Assembly (NCBI GenBank): GCA_002345745.1
Contig: DDWQ01000019.1
Location: 1 to 64,000, forward strand
Length of the DNA stretch: 64,000 nucleotides
Source of the DNA: Candidatus Moranbacteria bacterium UBA2282
GTDB lineage: Bacteria > Patescibacteriota > Minisyncoccia > Moranbacterales > UBA2206
Reading direction: 5' to 3'
Shown here: positions 8,755-17,841 of the stretch, one piece after another
How the letters are laid out: every line of letters starts with the position of its first letter
How positions within the stretch are numbered: the first letter of the stretch is position 1
The notes under the pieces: generated by a model
What the model saw: the letters and a program-made list of their open reading frames with translations, nothing else
Database searches by the model: none
Told to the model about the DNA's origin: nothing
Made by a program: the position numbers and the translations under genes

Positions 8755-9918
8755 TTACAATTTATTCACAATCTTCAAAAAATCTTCCGCTGGTTTTATC
8801 CAGGTGAATTTTTTCGCTTGGATTAGTCCGCGTGCAATTAATTTTTCACGCAGTTCTGGACTGGTTAAAATTTCCTGCATAGCCTGAGAGATTTCAGCTG
8901 GTTTGTCGGGATCAATCATAATAGTCGCATCGCCTACCACTTCTGGCAAAGAGGAATTGTTAGAAGTGATGACAGGCACGCCACACGCCATCGCTTCCAA
9001 GGGCGGCAAACCAAAACCTTCAAAGCAAGAAGGATAAACAAAAAGTGAGGCTAAATTTAAAACAAATTCCTTATCCTCTTCAGAAACAAAATTAATCACC
9101 ACAATGTCTTTTTTGTAATCTGAGATTGCAATTTCGGCAAATATTTTTTCACTCAGCCAACCATCTGCACCGGCAATCACTAATTTATATTTTACAATTT
9201 CATTTTGACCCGAAGAAAGTGCCTCCTTTTGTAATTGCGCATACGCCTGAACAATCGTGGAAATGTTTTTACGCGGTTCAATCGTGCCCAGATAGAGAAT
9301 AAATTTATAGGGCAAATTATATTTTTCCTTAACTCTAATCAAATTGGCATCATTCCTATCCACAATGTGAAATTTTTCTGCCAAACCGTTATGACTAACA
9401 GTTATTTTGTTCGGATTTATTTTATACAAATTAACAATATCCTGACTAGTCGACTGCGAAATTGCAATAATTTTATTCGAATGATGACAAATTTTTCTCG
9501 GATTAATAAATGTGTGCCACAATCGCCTAACCCAAGAAAATGTTTCCGGATAGCGCTCGAAAGATAAATCGTGAATTGTAGAAACAAGTTTTACGTTTTT
9601 GCTGACACCGCCGAAGATTATATTAGGCATAAAGAAAATATCAGTTCCGCCAATCAGTTTATCGATCTTGGGCCAGTTCAGGTACCAAAATAATAAATTT
9701 AAAATCTTGTTGGGAAAATTAAATTTTTTCAAGCGGACATTTGGATATTTTTTCAACCAAGAAAAATCAACCTCGGATGAACGAAATGAATTAAAAAAAA
9801 GAATGAACTCATCTCGCGTATCAAGCATGAATATATTGTCCAAAAGATTGAGCGTATATTCTTCCACTCCCGTTCGCCGACCTTCTGCTAGACATCTGAT
9901 ATCAATTCCAATTTTCAT
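8755..9918 (-). CDS. Family 4 glycosyltransferase
   Basis: 387 residues, GT4 type. The N-terminus MKIGIDIRCLAEGRRTGVEEY is typical of mannosyl/rhamnosyl-type GT4 enzymes. VSTIHDLSFERYPETF, LGTIEPRKNIST and the donor-site signature CFEGFGLPPLEAMACG follow in order. It is the last gene of a four-gene run that starts with the sugar transferase at 13229 and includes a Wzz-like protein 13 bases upstream. It therefore most likely adds a sugar to an undecaprenyl-linked surface polysaccharide in the cytoplasm. The donor is unknown. Confidence 0.88.
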   Translation of the reverse strand: MKIGIDIRCLAEGRRTGVEEYTLNLLDNIFMLDTRDEFILFFNSFRSSEVDFSWLKKYPNVRLKKFNFPNKILNLLFWYLNWPKIDKLIGGTDIFFMPNIIFGGVSKNVKLVSTIHDLSFERYPETFSWVRRLWHTFINPRKICHHSNKIIAISQSTSQDIVNLYKINPNKITVSHNGLAEKFHIVDRNDANLIRVKEKYNLPYKFILYLGTIEPRKNISTIVQAYAQLQKEALSSGQNEIVKYKLVIAGADGWLSEKIFAEIAISDYKKDIVVINFVSEEDKEFVLNLASLFVYPSCFEGFGLPPLEAMACGVPVITSNNSSLPEVVGDATIMIDPDKPAEISQAMQEILTSPELREKLIARGLIQAKKFTWIKPAEDFLKIVNKL

Positions 9919-9931
9919 AATTAATTTATAA

Positions 9932-10540
9932 TTATTTCAAGTAATGTTTGATTAGCACAATCCAAAATCCCAAAAACATTCCCATAGCCAATGAAGCCAA
10001 CAGAAGAATAGTTGGGCTAACCTTGTCTTGAATAATTACTGGACTTTGTGCCACCACCTCAAACCAAGTAACTTCATTTTGATTTTTATTTAAGGCTTCC
10101 GTATTTTTTGAAATTATTTCTAGAACTGCATCAGAAATTTTTTTAGCAGATCTCTCATTGCTAGCAGAAAAAGAAACTGCCACAATCTGCGAAGAAAGTT
10201 TTTCCGCTACAAAAACATTTGATAACTTTCGCAAACTTAAATGAGTGGCATCAACATTAGCTTTTGCTAATATGTCTGCTGCTGTTCGAGGATTTTTTAG
10301 CCATTCTACTACTGTCTCAGCAAATTTTTCATCCGCTTGCAAACGATAGAAATCGTCATAGCGATAATCCGTTGTTTCTTTTTGTGAACCAATTCGCGTA
10401 ATGTTCAAAGCCAACGACGCTGAATACGACACTGGCTTAAAAGTAAAGTAGGCAAAAGTCCCAAGAACAACAATCACAACTACGAACGCAAATAATTTAA
10501 AATTGTCTTTAAATATTTTTAGATATTCTTTTAGCTCCAT
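9932..10540 (-). CDS. Wzz-type polysaccharide chain-length protein (short)
   Basis: 202 residues. Two membrane segments, at about 15-33 (FKLFAFVVVIVVLGTFAYF) and near the C-terminus (about 176-195), flank an extracytoplasmic alpha/beta part. This is the layout of polysaccharide co-polymerases (Wzz/chain-length determinant family), which set the length of exported glycans. The C-terminal tyrosine kinase domain of Wzc proteins is absent. It is shorter than Wzz (about 300-350 residues), so much of the coiled-coil region is missing. Flanking glycosyltransferases support the assignment. Confidence 0.75.
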   Translation of the reverse strand: MELKEYLKIFKDNFKLFAFVVVIVVLGTFAYFTFKPVSYSASLALNITRIGSQKETTDYRYDDFYRLQADEKFAETVVEWLKNPRTAADILAKANVDATHLSLRKLSNVFVAEKLSSQIVAVSFSASNERSAKKISDAVLEIISKNTEALNKNQNEVTWFEVVAQSPVIIQDKVSPTILLLASLAMGMFLGFWIVLIKHYLK

Positions 10541-10578
10541 AAATATTAAAATTAGTTAGTTACCCAATCTAAAAATGC

Positions 10579-11679
10579 TTATTTACCCTTAAAAGCATTA
10601 TACTGTGTATCTATATATTCCTTTATTTTAGCCTTAAACACGCTTTTGTCAAACTTTTTGGCCTTTTCTCGGATATATACTGGATCATAATCGGCATAAT
10701 CAAATTTTCCAACCGCTTCAGCAATAGCTTGTGCAGTCTGTTCTTCAAAAAAAACACCTGTTTTCCCCTCTTCCATATGTTCTGGGATGTCTCCGCCACG
10801 ATAGGCAATTATTGGTCGACCAGATGCCATAGCTTCAATTGCCACCAAACCAAAATCTTCTTCTTGTGAAAATAGGAAGGCTCGGCATTTTGAATAATAT
10901 TCAGCTAGCTCATCGTCAGAAACACGCCCTAAAAATTCAATGTTTTTTCCAGCCATTTCCTTTAATCTCTTATCTTCTGGACCTCTTCCAATCACTTTTA
11001 ATTTTAGGCCTATCTGGTTAAATGCTTCAATTACAATATCAAACTTTTTATATGCCATAAACCTTCCAACCAACAAAAAATAATCTCCGCATTTTTCACT
11101 GGTATGAAATCGATCAACATCAATCGGAGGGTGAATAACTAGAGAATCTCGTTTGTAATATTTTTTTATTCTCCGGGCAACGAAATTAGAATTGGCGATA
11201 ATTTTGTCTGGCCTGTCAGCACTGACCCTGTCCCAAATACGGATATAATTCATAGCGAAAGGCACCAATTTTTTGATAAAAATAGGCAAATCAAAATCAC
11301 TAGTATACTTTTGACAATCATCCCAAGCAAACCGCATCGGAGTATGCATATAACAAATATGCAGGGTTTCCGGAGTAGTAATGATGCCTTTGGCAAAACT
11401 GGATGAATCAGACAGCACGATATCATAGTTGGAAAAATCAAACTGTTCAATTGCCATTGGCATAAATTGGGGAAAAACCCGGTGCTTTTTTCGAGAAAAA
11501 GGAATGTTTTGCAAAAAAGATGTTTTTATGTTTTTTCCTTCAAACATTCCATGCATCAAATTTTTGTCATAAACCAAAGTATAAATTGAAGCACGTGGAA
11601 AAAGTTCCGTAAAACACTCCAGAACCTTTTCTGCTCCTCCAACTTGAACCAAATAATCGTGAACTAGAGCTATTTTCAT
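10579..11679 (-). CDS. Family 4 glycosyltransferase (mannosyltransferase-like)
   Basis: 366 residues. The N-terminus MKIALVHDYLVQVGGAEKVLE is the usual start of WbaZ/WcaI-like GT4 enzymes. LLVGRFMAYKKFDIVIEAF is the donor-domain loop. FGLVAIEAMASGRPIIAY carries the donor-binding glutamates and is followed by GGDIPEHM. It is cytoplasmic or membrane-associated. Position between the initiating sugar transferase and the Wzz-like gene indicates surface polysaccharide assembly. The sugar specificity is a guess from family resemblance. Confidence 0.87.
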   Translation of the reverse strand: MKIALVHDYLVQVGGAEKVLECFTELFPRASIYTLVYDKNLMHGMFEGKNIKTSFLQNIPFSRKKHRVFPQFMPMAIEQFDFSNYDIVLSDSSSFAKGIITTPETLHICYMHTPMRFAWDDCQKYTSDFDLPIFIKKLVPFAMNYIRIWDRVSADRPDKIIANSNFVARRIKKYYKRDSLVIHPPIDVDRFHTSEKCGDYFLLVGRFMAYKKFDIVIEAFNQIGLKLKVIGRGPEDKRLKEMAGKNIEFLGRVSDDELAEYYSKCRAFLFSQEEDFGLVAIEAMASGRPIIAYRGGDIPEHMEEGKTGVFFEEQTAQAIAEAVGKFDYADYDPVYIREKAKKFDKSVFKAKIKEYIDTQYNAFKGK

Positions 11680-11741
11680 AATCTTATCTTTCCCCTATTT
11701 TACCTCTTTTTCTCGATTTGGACAAACATAATCATAAAAAC

Positions 11742-11767
11742 AAAAAAGGTCAGCCCTACTGCTAACC
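11742..11767 (-). terminator. Terminator after the sugar transferase gene
   Basis: On the minus strand GGTTAGC, six bases and GCTGACC are followed by six T. It lies about 35 bases past the stop of the sugar transferase gene and separates it from the next glycosyltransferase. Confidence 0.7.
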
Positions 11768-11801
11768 AAATTTTAATATGAACATTAAATAAAATAATTT
11801 T

Positions 11802-13229
11802 TTACAAATTCCGCCTTTTACGAAACAAAACCCCGACTGTTTTCAAACAAATCTGAACATCGAGCCACAACGACCAGTTTTCAATGTAATATAAATCCAA
11901 TTTATATTCGTGCTCAAAGTCTAAATCAGAGCGACCTGAAACTTGCGCCATACCAGTCACTCCTGGCTTGATAGTTAGCAGGCGTCGATGATAGTCCATA
12001 TATTTTTCGACTTCTCGATGCTGATGCGGACGTGGTCCGACTAAACTCATTGATCCAAAAAGAACATTAAAAAATTGTGGCAATTCATCAATTGAATATT
12101 TTTCAATAAATGTTCCGACGTGTGTTTTTCGTGGGTCATTTATAATTTTATACAATGGACCTTTTCTGACACTTTGTGTTTCTATTAATTCTCTCTCTAC
12201 TTTAATAGCCTCTTCTAATTTCGGATTTTCATTCGTCACGCAACAATCCCATTTCATATAGCGGAATTTATATACGAAAAAACTTTTACCATCATTACCA
12301 ACTCTTTCATTTTTATAAATAATTGGTCCACGACTTTCCAACCAGATAGCAATAGCTGTCACAAACATTATCGGCAAGGTTATAATAATCCCCACAATAG
12401 ATGCCGCAATATCAAAAACTCTTTTCAAAATTCTTCCCCAGCCATCCAGTGGTGTGTGTCGGACTTCAATTATTGGCTCGCCGTTCAAAACACCCACTTC
12501 ATATTTAGAAGCTTGCAGAGTAGTCGGCATATATTTATACGTGATATTATTCAACGCACAATAATCAATTAACTTTTCCTGCTCATCATCCGTGATGGAT
12601 GGCTCACATAAGATTATTTCATCGATGCCTTTTTCTTGACGAATAGTTTTAATTACCTTCAAATGTGCTGTCTCGATTTGATCAATAATTTTATATCCAA
12701 GATCTTTATTCTGCTTAATAAGCTTCACCATCGTATCCATCTTTCCATTGCGACCAATGAGCAGAACGCGATGCACACCAATGCCCTTTGTTCGTAAGAG
12801 CCATTTTTGTAGCGATTGCAAAGCATAGCGACCAATTGCTACATAAAAAACCGCGATCATCCAAGCAGCTAGAATTATAAACCTAGACGAAAACCATTCT
12901 CGCTTTAAAAATATCGCCATAATTACGATGACTAAACCTATAGAAGTTGCACTAAAAATTTTTACAGCTTCTTTCCAAAATTTTCTTGTTACGCGAATAT
13001 CATACAAGCCTTCCATCGCATAAATTAAAATAAAAAAAGGAGTGGAAAATAGCACCATTCTTATATATTCATTAAAATGAACGTTATGAAATTCTAGGGA
13101 AGTTAATTGGAACAATTCCATTATCTCAGGTAATTCACGAATAACAAAAGCAGTGACAGCCGCAAGAACTATCATTAGAAAATCAACTGGTATTTGCACA
13201 GCGCTAAAAAAAAGTTCTGATCGTTTCAT
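11802..13229 (-). CDS. Undecaprenyl-phosphate sugar phosphotransferase (WcaJ-like)
   Basis: 475 residues of the polyprenyl-phosphate hexose-1-phosphate transferase family, which starts surface polysaccharide synthesis by loading a sugar phosphate onto undecaprenyl phosphate. Four N-terminal membrane helices (about 8-140) and a nucleotide-binding-like domain with VLLIGRNGK lead to the catalytic C-terminal domain. That domain has the membrane helix VFDIAASIVGIIITLPIMF, YKFRYMKWD, and the family block YSIDELPQFFNVLFGSMSLVGPRP with the DE pair. Full length for the family. It heads the polysaccharide run and is closed by a terminator at 11742-11767. Confidence 0.9.
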   Translation of the reverse strand: MKRSELFFSAVQIPVDFLMIVLAAVTAFVIRELPEIMELFQLTSLEFHNVHFNEYIRMVLFSTPFFILIYAMEGLYDIRVTRKFWKEAVKIFSATSIGLVIVIMAIFLKREWFSSRFIILAAWMIAVFYVAIGRYALQSLQKWLLRTKGIGVHRVLLIGRNGKMDTMVKLIKQNKDLGYKIIDQIETAHLKVIKTIRQEKGIDEIILCEPSITDDEQEKLIDYCALNNITYKYMPTTLQASKYEVGVLNGEPIIEVRHTPLDGWGRILKRVFDIAASIVGIIITLPIMFVTAIAIWLESRGPIIYKNERVGNDGKSFFVYKFRYMKWDCCVTNENPKLEEAIKVERELIETQSVRKGPLYKIINDPRKTHVGTFIEKYSIDELPQFFNVLFGSMSLVGPRPHQHREVEKYMDYHRRLLTIKPGVTGMAQVSGRSDLDFEHEYKLDLYYIENWSLWLDVQICLKTVGVLFRKRRNL

Positions 13230-13257
13230 AAAATATCAATGTTATTGAATCTAAAAT

Positions 13258-13677
13258 TTTCAAGGTAAATCTGTAAGCCGGATTCTGTTAAAAATAATCA
13301 TTTATCTGGGCTTATTGTTACCAATAAGCTCTTGCAGTACCCACCAATACGAAGCACTGAAAACACCAATTTACTGTTTTCACTGCTTCGCATTGGCGTA
13401 CGACCTTGCATCTAAGTAAGGATTTAGCCGTTTCACCCCCAATATTACTATCGGGGCTCACCCCGAAGGGTGCTTTGATATTTTCACATCAAAGCGTCTC
13501 TGCTCGCACCTCGTAGGTCACCCTAGACGGGCGTTACCCGCTACCGATCCCCGCACTAACTTTGCATAGCACCTATGGTGCTTAGGCCGAAGGCCGATGC
13601 AAAGTTAGTGCGGGGCTGATGTCCGGACTTTCCTCCCTTCACAAAAGCGAAGAGCGATTATTCAATTTACCTTGAAA
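13258..13677 (-). ncRNA. rnpB: RNase P RNA (bacterial type A-like)
   Basis: The minus strand shows the P1 helix (TCAAGGTAAAT at the 3' end pairing with ATTTACCTTGA at the 5' end). It also shows the conserved GGAGGAAAGTCCGGAC block at 13620-13636, the GGGTGAAACGG region, and the 3' conserved ACAGAATCCGGCTTACAG near 13265-13282. It cleaves 5' leaders from pre-tRNAs. About 420 nt, longer than most, because a branched hairpin (13549-13615, perfect 19-bp stem) is inserted shortly after the 5' conserved block. A strong promoter lies just upstream. Confidence 0.93.
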
Positions 13678-13721
13678 ATACTAAATTCAATTATTAAAAA
13701 ACCTTCTTATATAGCCTTACT

Positions 13722-13750
13722 ATAATAGTAAATTTATGGCCTTTTGTCAA
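13722..13750 (-). promoter_or_regulatory. rnpB promoter
   Basis: Minus-strand TTGACA (13745-13750), a 17-base spacer and TATTAT (13722-13727). The start point would fall near 13715, some 35-40 bases before the mature RNase P RNA end suggested by the P1 helix. Confidence 0.75.
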
Positions 13751-13783
13751 GTTCTAAGACCATAAAAAACCTTACTTAAGCCA

Positions 13784-16441
13784 CTAAAAATGCTTAATGC
13801 TCTTTTGTAACTCTTTCTGAATTTTCACTTTCTCTTTATATTCTTCTATCCTGCTTTTTGTCGCTTCAATAATCTCTTCTGGTGCTCCAGCCACAAAATT
13901 CTTATTTTTCAACATCCCCTCATTTTTAACAATCAGGTTTTCCAAATTTTTAACTTCTTTATCTATCGCAATTAACTCTTTTTCCACATCAATTGATTTG
14001 GAAATATTGAGTTGCAAGGTTCGGTTTCTAGTCGCGACTTGAATCATTTTTTCTTTCATACCTTTGCCAATTTCAATGTTAACTCGAGCTAATTTCTCAA
14101 TGATTTCTTTTTCTATTTTTTCGTTTCCATAAGCTTCAATTAAATCAATTGGGTCAATATGATAGCTAGCTCGAATGTTGCGAACTTTAGCAATCAATTC
14201 TTGCAAATCAGCAAAACTATTTTGAACTTTAGCATCAATAAATTTCTTTTCACTTTTTGGCCATTGTGCCATCATGAGCAACTTGGACACTGGGTGTCCA
14301 AGGACACTCAGTGTCCTCTCATTCATAACTTGATAAATTTCTTCTGTCACGAACGGCGTAAATGGGTGCCACAGTTTTAAAATCTTATCTAGAACATAAC
14401 CCAAAACTTTTGTGTTTTTTTCAAGCTTATTAACTTCAAGGTACCATGACGCAAAACTATCCCATGTAAACTTGCGCAATGCATCCTGAGCTAGGGAGAT
14501 ATTTTTATCTTTCAGAAAATCTGTGACTTTTTTATTCACGCCCTCTAACTCAGAAACAATCCACTTGTCAGACAAAGTTTTCAAATCATTCTTGCTAATT
14601 TTTTCCACTAAAACAAAGTCTTTATCTGATTGTTCACAATACCGAAAAATATTCCACAATTTAGTTACGAAATTGCGAAAGCTTTCTACTTTCTCTTCAT
14701 ACAAGCGTGAATCTTGCCCAGGAGCGATGTCCATCACCAGACTCAAACGCAAGGCATCCGCACCATATTTTTCAATTGTTTCTAATGGATCAATCCCATT
14801 GCCACGCGATTTGGAAAACTTATGACCCTCCTTATCTCGCACTAACCCGGTGAAATATAAATTTTTAAATGGAACTTTGCCAGTGCGATAAGCACCCATC
14901 ATCAGCATTCTAGTCGCCCAAAAAGGCAAAATATCCCTGCCCATTACCATCATATCGGTTGGATAAAAATTTTTGAAATCTTTTCCCTTTGGTAAACCTA
15001 ATGTCGTATACGGCCATTGACTTGAAGAAAACCAAGTATCAAAAGTGTTTTCATCTTGGATCCAACCCTTGCCTTTCGGCGCAGTGAGTCCAACATAAAT
15101 TTCTTGATTTTCATTAGCTTTTGACTTTTGACTTTCGGCTTTCGGCTTCTCTCGATACCATACTGGAAATTGCGGGCCCCACCAAATTTGTCGTGAGATA
15201 CACCAATCATGCAAATTAGAAATCCAATTGATAATAATTTTTTTAAAATTTTCTGGATAGATTTCGACTTTACCTGATTTAATCATCTCTAGTGTTTTTT
15301 TCTTAAGAGAATATTTTTCCGCATCAACTGACACAAACCATTGATTGGAAATCAGTGGTTCAATGACGGTTTTACATCTTTCACAAACAGAAACATTATT
15401 TGTGATGGGTTCTTCCTTTTCAAATAAATCTAATTTTTGCAAGTCAGCAATTATTTTTTCTCGCGCTTCTAGAACTCCCATACCAGCATATTCTCCGCCA
15501 TTAATTGTGATTTCTGCTTTCTCGTCAATTACAAAAATCTCTTCTAGTTTGTGATCTTTACCAATTTGCCAATCCAAAGGATCGTGTGCTGGTGTAATTT
15601 TCACCGCGCCCGTTCCGAAATCCATAGCAATCCGTCGATCAGCAATCACGGGGATTTCCCTGTTCTGCAATGGCAAAATTAGGTTTTGACCGATAAAACT
15701 CAAAAATCGTTTATCTTTTGGATTGACCGCCACGGCCGTGTCGCCCAGCATCGTTTCTGGACGCGTCGTTGCTACCACGACAAACTCCTTGGAATCTTTA
15801 ACTGGATATTTGATATAATATAACTTGCCATTTTTTTCTTGATGTTCAACTTCCACGTCGGATAAGGCGGTCGCACAGCGTGAACACCAATTGATAATCC
15901 GATTACCTTTGTACACCAAACCATCTTTATACATTTTAACAAAAGTCTCCAGTGCTATTTTCAGACTATCTGGATCCAGTGTAAATTTTTCTCGCGACCA
16001 ATCAGCACTAATGCCAATTTTTTTTTCTTGGGAACGCATATAATTGGAACGACCAATGCAAAAATCATAGCAATCTTTATAGAATTTTTCTCGTCCAATT
16101 TTATCGCGAGTTATGCCTTGTTCTTCTTTTATTTTTCGCTCATACACCACTTGTGTTTGAATTCCGGCGTGATCTTTACCCGGTAAAAGCAAAACTTTTT
16201 TGCCTTGCATACGCTCGAAACGTCCGAAAATGTCCATCACTGTGTAGCCACTGGCATGCCCCAAATGAAGTTCTCCATTAGCATTCGGCGGCGGCAAAAT
16301 ATTGCAATATTTTCCTTGCCTACCGGCAGGCAGGTTCGTTGCCTTAATATTATCTGGATTAAAAAATCCACTCTCTTCCCAGAGCTTATAAATCTCAGCT
16401 TCGCGTTCTTTGAAATTATACTGCTTTGAAATTTCTCGCAT
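13784..16441 (-). CDS. valS: Valyl-tRNA synthetase
   Basis: Class I synthetase charging tRNA-Val in the cytosol. The frame is open to 16468 (TTG) but the family start corresponds to MREISKQYNF at 16441, giving 885 residues. The HIGH motif appears as HLGHA within PPPNANGELHLGHA. The CP1 editing domain carries TTRPETMLGDTA, and KMSKS appears as KFSKSRGN. A C-terminal anticodon-binding domain and a final coiled coil are present. Two in-frame palindromic insertions mark the gene: LPAGRQ just before the HIGH region (DNA 16314-16340) and about 13 residues around TLSVLGHPVSK in the anticodon-binding part (DNA 14283-14317). Both fall where related enzymes have no residues, so the enzyme is probably active. 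Confidence 0.95.
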   Translation of the reverse strand: MREISKQYNFKEREAEIYKLWEESGFFNPDNIKATNLPAGRQGKYCNILPPPNANGELHLGHASGYTVMDIFGRFERMQGKKVLLLPGKDHAGIQTQVVYERKIKEEQGITRDKIGREKFYKDCYDFCIGRSNYMRSQEKKIGISADWSREKFTLDPDSLKIALETFVKMYKDGLVYKGNRIINWCSRCATALSDVEVEHQEKNGKLYYIKYPVKDSKEFVVVATTRPETMLGDTAVAVNPKDKRFLSFIGQNLILPLQNREIPVIADRRIAMDFGTGAVKITPAHDPLDWQIGKDHKLEEIFVIDEKAEITINGGEYAGMGVLEAREKIIADLQKLDLFEKEEPITNNVSVCERCKTVIEPLISNQWFVSVDAEKYSLKKKTLEMIKSGKVEIYPENFKKIIINWISNLHDWCISRQIWWGPQFPVWYREKPKAESQKSKANENQEIYVGLTAPKGKGWIQDENTFDTWFSSSQWPYTTLGLPKGKDFKNFYPTDMMVMGRDILPFWATRMLMMGAYRTGKVPFKNLYFTGLVRDKEGHKFSKSRGNGIDPLETIEKYGADALRLSLVMDIAPGQDSRLYEEKVESFRNFVTKLWNIFRYCEQSDKDFVLVEKISKNDLKTLSDKWIVSELEGVNKKVTDFLKDKNISLAQDALRKFTWDSFASWYLEVNKLEKNTKVLGYVLDKILKLWHPFTPFVTEEIYQVMNERTLSVLGHPVSKLLMMAQWPKSEKKFIDAKVQNSFADLQELIAKVRNIRASYHIDPIDLIEAYGNEKIEKEIIEKLARVNIEIGKGMKEKMIQVATRNRTLQLNISKSIDVEKELIAIDKEVKNLENLIVKNEGMLKNKNFVAGAPEEIIEATKSRIEEYKEKVKIQKELQKSIKHF
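14283..14317. repeat. Palindromic repeat pair inside valS
   Basis: Two adjacent perfect inverted repeats, TTGGACAC-TGG-GTGTCCAA (14283-14301) and AGGACACT-C-AGTGTCCT (14301-14317), lie in frame within valS. Related, less perfect palindromes with the same GGACAC/GTGTC core occur between genes at 44410-44467. This suggests a dispersed small palindromic element. Confidence 0.65.
16314..16342. repeat. Palindromic PAGRQ-type element inside valS
   Basis: GCCTACCGGCAGGC with flanking copies of the CAGG unit forms a near palindrome read in frame as LPAGRQ. Short CCTGCCGGCAGG-like palindromes are frequent in Patescibacteria genomes. Similar GC-rich palindromes appear at 22437-22452 and 53091-53104 in this window. 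Confidence 0.6.
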
Positions 16442-16519
16442 AACTATTTTAATTATTTTTACCATCAATCCATCAACTTCTATGCCTTCTAATGTTCAGC
16501 CTGAATTTCCACTTCTAAC

Positions 16520-17659
16520 TTATCGAAGTAGTGCATCTAATTCCTTCTCGGTTTTTGTGCGGATTTCTGCTTGTATTTTATTAATTTCTTCGTTAGTTAG
16601 AGTTCTCTCGGATGAACGATAAACAATACGAAATGTGTAGCTTTTCTTATCCACACCAAACTTTTCCTCATTTTCATATTCATCCAAAAGTTTTACCTCC
16701 TCGATTAGATTTTCCGCATAATCTCGAACAATTTCATAATAATTATTGAGGCTCACATCTTTATTTATGATAAATGAAATGTCTCTAATAGTCGCGGGAA
16801 ATTTACTAACCTCTTTGAATTTACTATTGATATCTTTAAATTGGCTGGTGATTCTCTCATCAGTCGACCAAAGAATTCTAATATCTGGTATTTCCATTTT
16901 TATCATCGCCAATCTCTCGCCAAAGCCAAAAGCCCAACCATTATAAACTTCGGGATCTAGACCAAAATTTTTCATAACAACCGGATTAACTAGTCCAGCA
17001 CCATTAACCTCCATCCAATCTCCATTAAACATAATATCCATCTCTAAGCTCTCGACTGTATACGGAAAAGTGTCTTCCAAAAATTTATATTCAATATCCG
17101 GTCCGAAAATCCCCTTCGCTAAATCAATCTGAACGTCTTTCAAATCTTGTTGAGTAATGATTTTTTTATCTTTTTTACAAATGAATAGACCGTCAATTTG
17201 ATGAAAAGCGGGAAAATGATGCCTGTCTATTTCATCTTTTCTATAAACAATTCCGGGAGCCAAAGCTTTAATTTCTCCTTCCTCTTCCAATTTTTTCAGA
17301 ACCTCTGCATCTTTTAAATAAAAAGACCAAAAAGCTGTCATCTGCGTTCGCAAAATATGGATATCATCCAAATAATATGTATCAGTTTCTCCTCGACTTG
17401 GATGATCTTTTGGCGCATTCAGAAGATCAAAACATTGATCGACAGTTACAACTTTTGGAAATTCAACAATATCAAAACCGTCAAACCGTTGCAAATTAAT
17501 TATTTGATCAAATAAAATTTTCACCGGCGAATGCTCTTTTTTTGTAAGGTCTGGCAAAGCCAAAAGTCTTTTTATGCGCTCAGCTTTTATATCACTCCGT
17601 TTATTCAACTCTTCTATTAATGTTTTTTCGTCCGGATCCTCAATAATAATTTTTCTCAT
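16520..17659 (-). CDS. Single-chain phenylalanyl-tRNA synthetase (mitochondrial type)
   Basis: 379 residues combining a PheS-like class II catalytic core (about 70-265) with a C-terminal ferredoxin-fold anticodon-binding domain (about 282-379). Motif 2 is VYRKDEIDRHHFPAFHQ (139-155) and motif 3 is GFGERLAM (245-252). The core block PKDHPSRGETDTYY and the tail KFPATIRDISF...EEVKLLDEY...YRSSERTLTNEE closely follow the layout of mitochondrial FARS2. In bacteria that last domain normally ends the separate beta subunit PheT. Here no full pheT is seen; only its N-terminal tRNA-binding domain exists as a separate gene at 17834-18289. The enzyme would act as a monomer, as in mitochondria (inference). 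Confidence 0.85.
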   Translation of the reverse strand: MRKIIIEDPDEKTLIEELNKRSDIKAERIKRLLALPDLTKKEHSPVKILFDQIINLQRFDGFDIVEFPKVVTVDQCFDLLNAPKDHPSRGETDTYYLDDIHILRTQMTAFWSFYLKDAEVLKKLEEEGEIKALAPGIVYRKDEIDRHHFPAFHQIDGLFICKKDKKIITQQDLKDVQIDLAKGIFGPDIEYKFLEDTFPYTVESLEMDIMFNGDWMEVNGAGLVNPVVMKNFGLDPEVYNGWAFGFGERLAMIKMEIPDIRILWSTDERITSQFKDINSKFKEVSKFPATIRDISFIINKDVSLNNYYEIVRDYAENLIEEVKLLDEYENEEKFGVDKKSYTFRIVYRSSERTLTNEEINKIQAEIRTKTEKELDALLR

Positions 17660-17688
17660 AATTTTATCAATTATTTATTTGAACTAGG

Positions 17689-17841
17689 CTCTGTAACAAA
17701 ATAACTTGTGCAGTTCGTGCTCAGATTTGCGTCAGATTTGTTTTAAAAAATTTGAGAATGTATCGAGATACTTTGAGGATTTTTTTAAACAAAGATGATG
17801 TGAAGATGAGTGCGAAATGTATGAGCTATTTTGTTACAGAG
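17689..17841. mobile_element. MITE-like palindromic element, 153 bp
   Basis: The ends CTCTGTAACAAAATA and its complement are perfect 15-bp inverted repeats. The two halves remain similar along their whole length, meeting at GTATC-GA-GATAC near 17756-17767. The unit would fold into one long hairpin and codes for nothing. Its right end supplies the TAA stop of the PheT-like ORF. No transposase of its own is present, so it would need one in trans. Confidence 0.7.
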
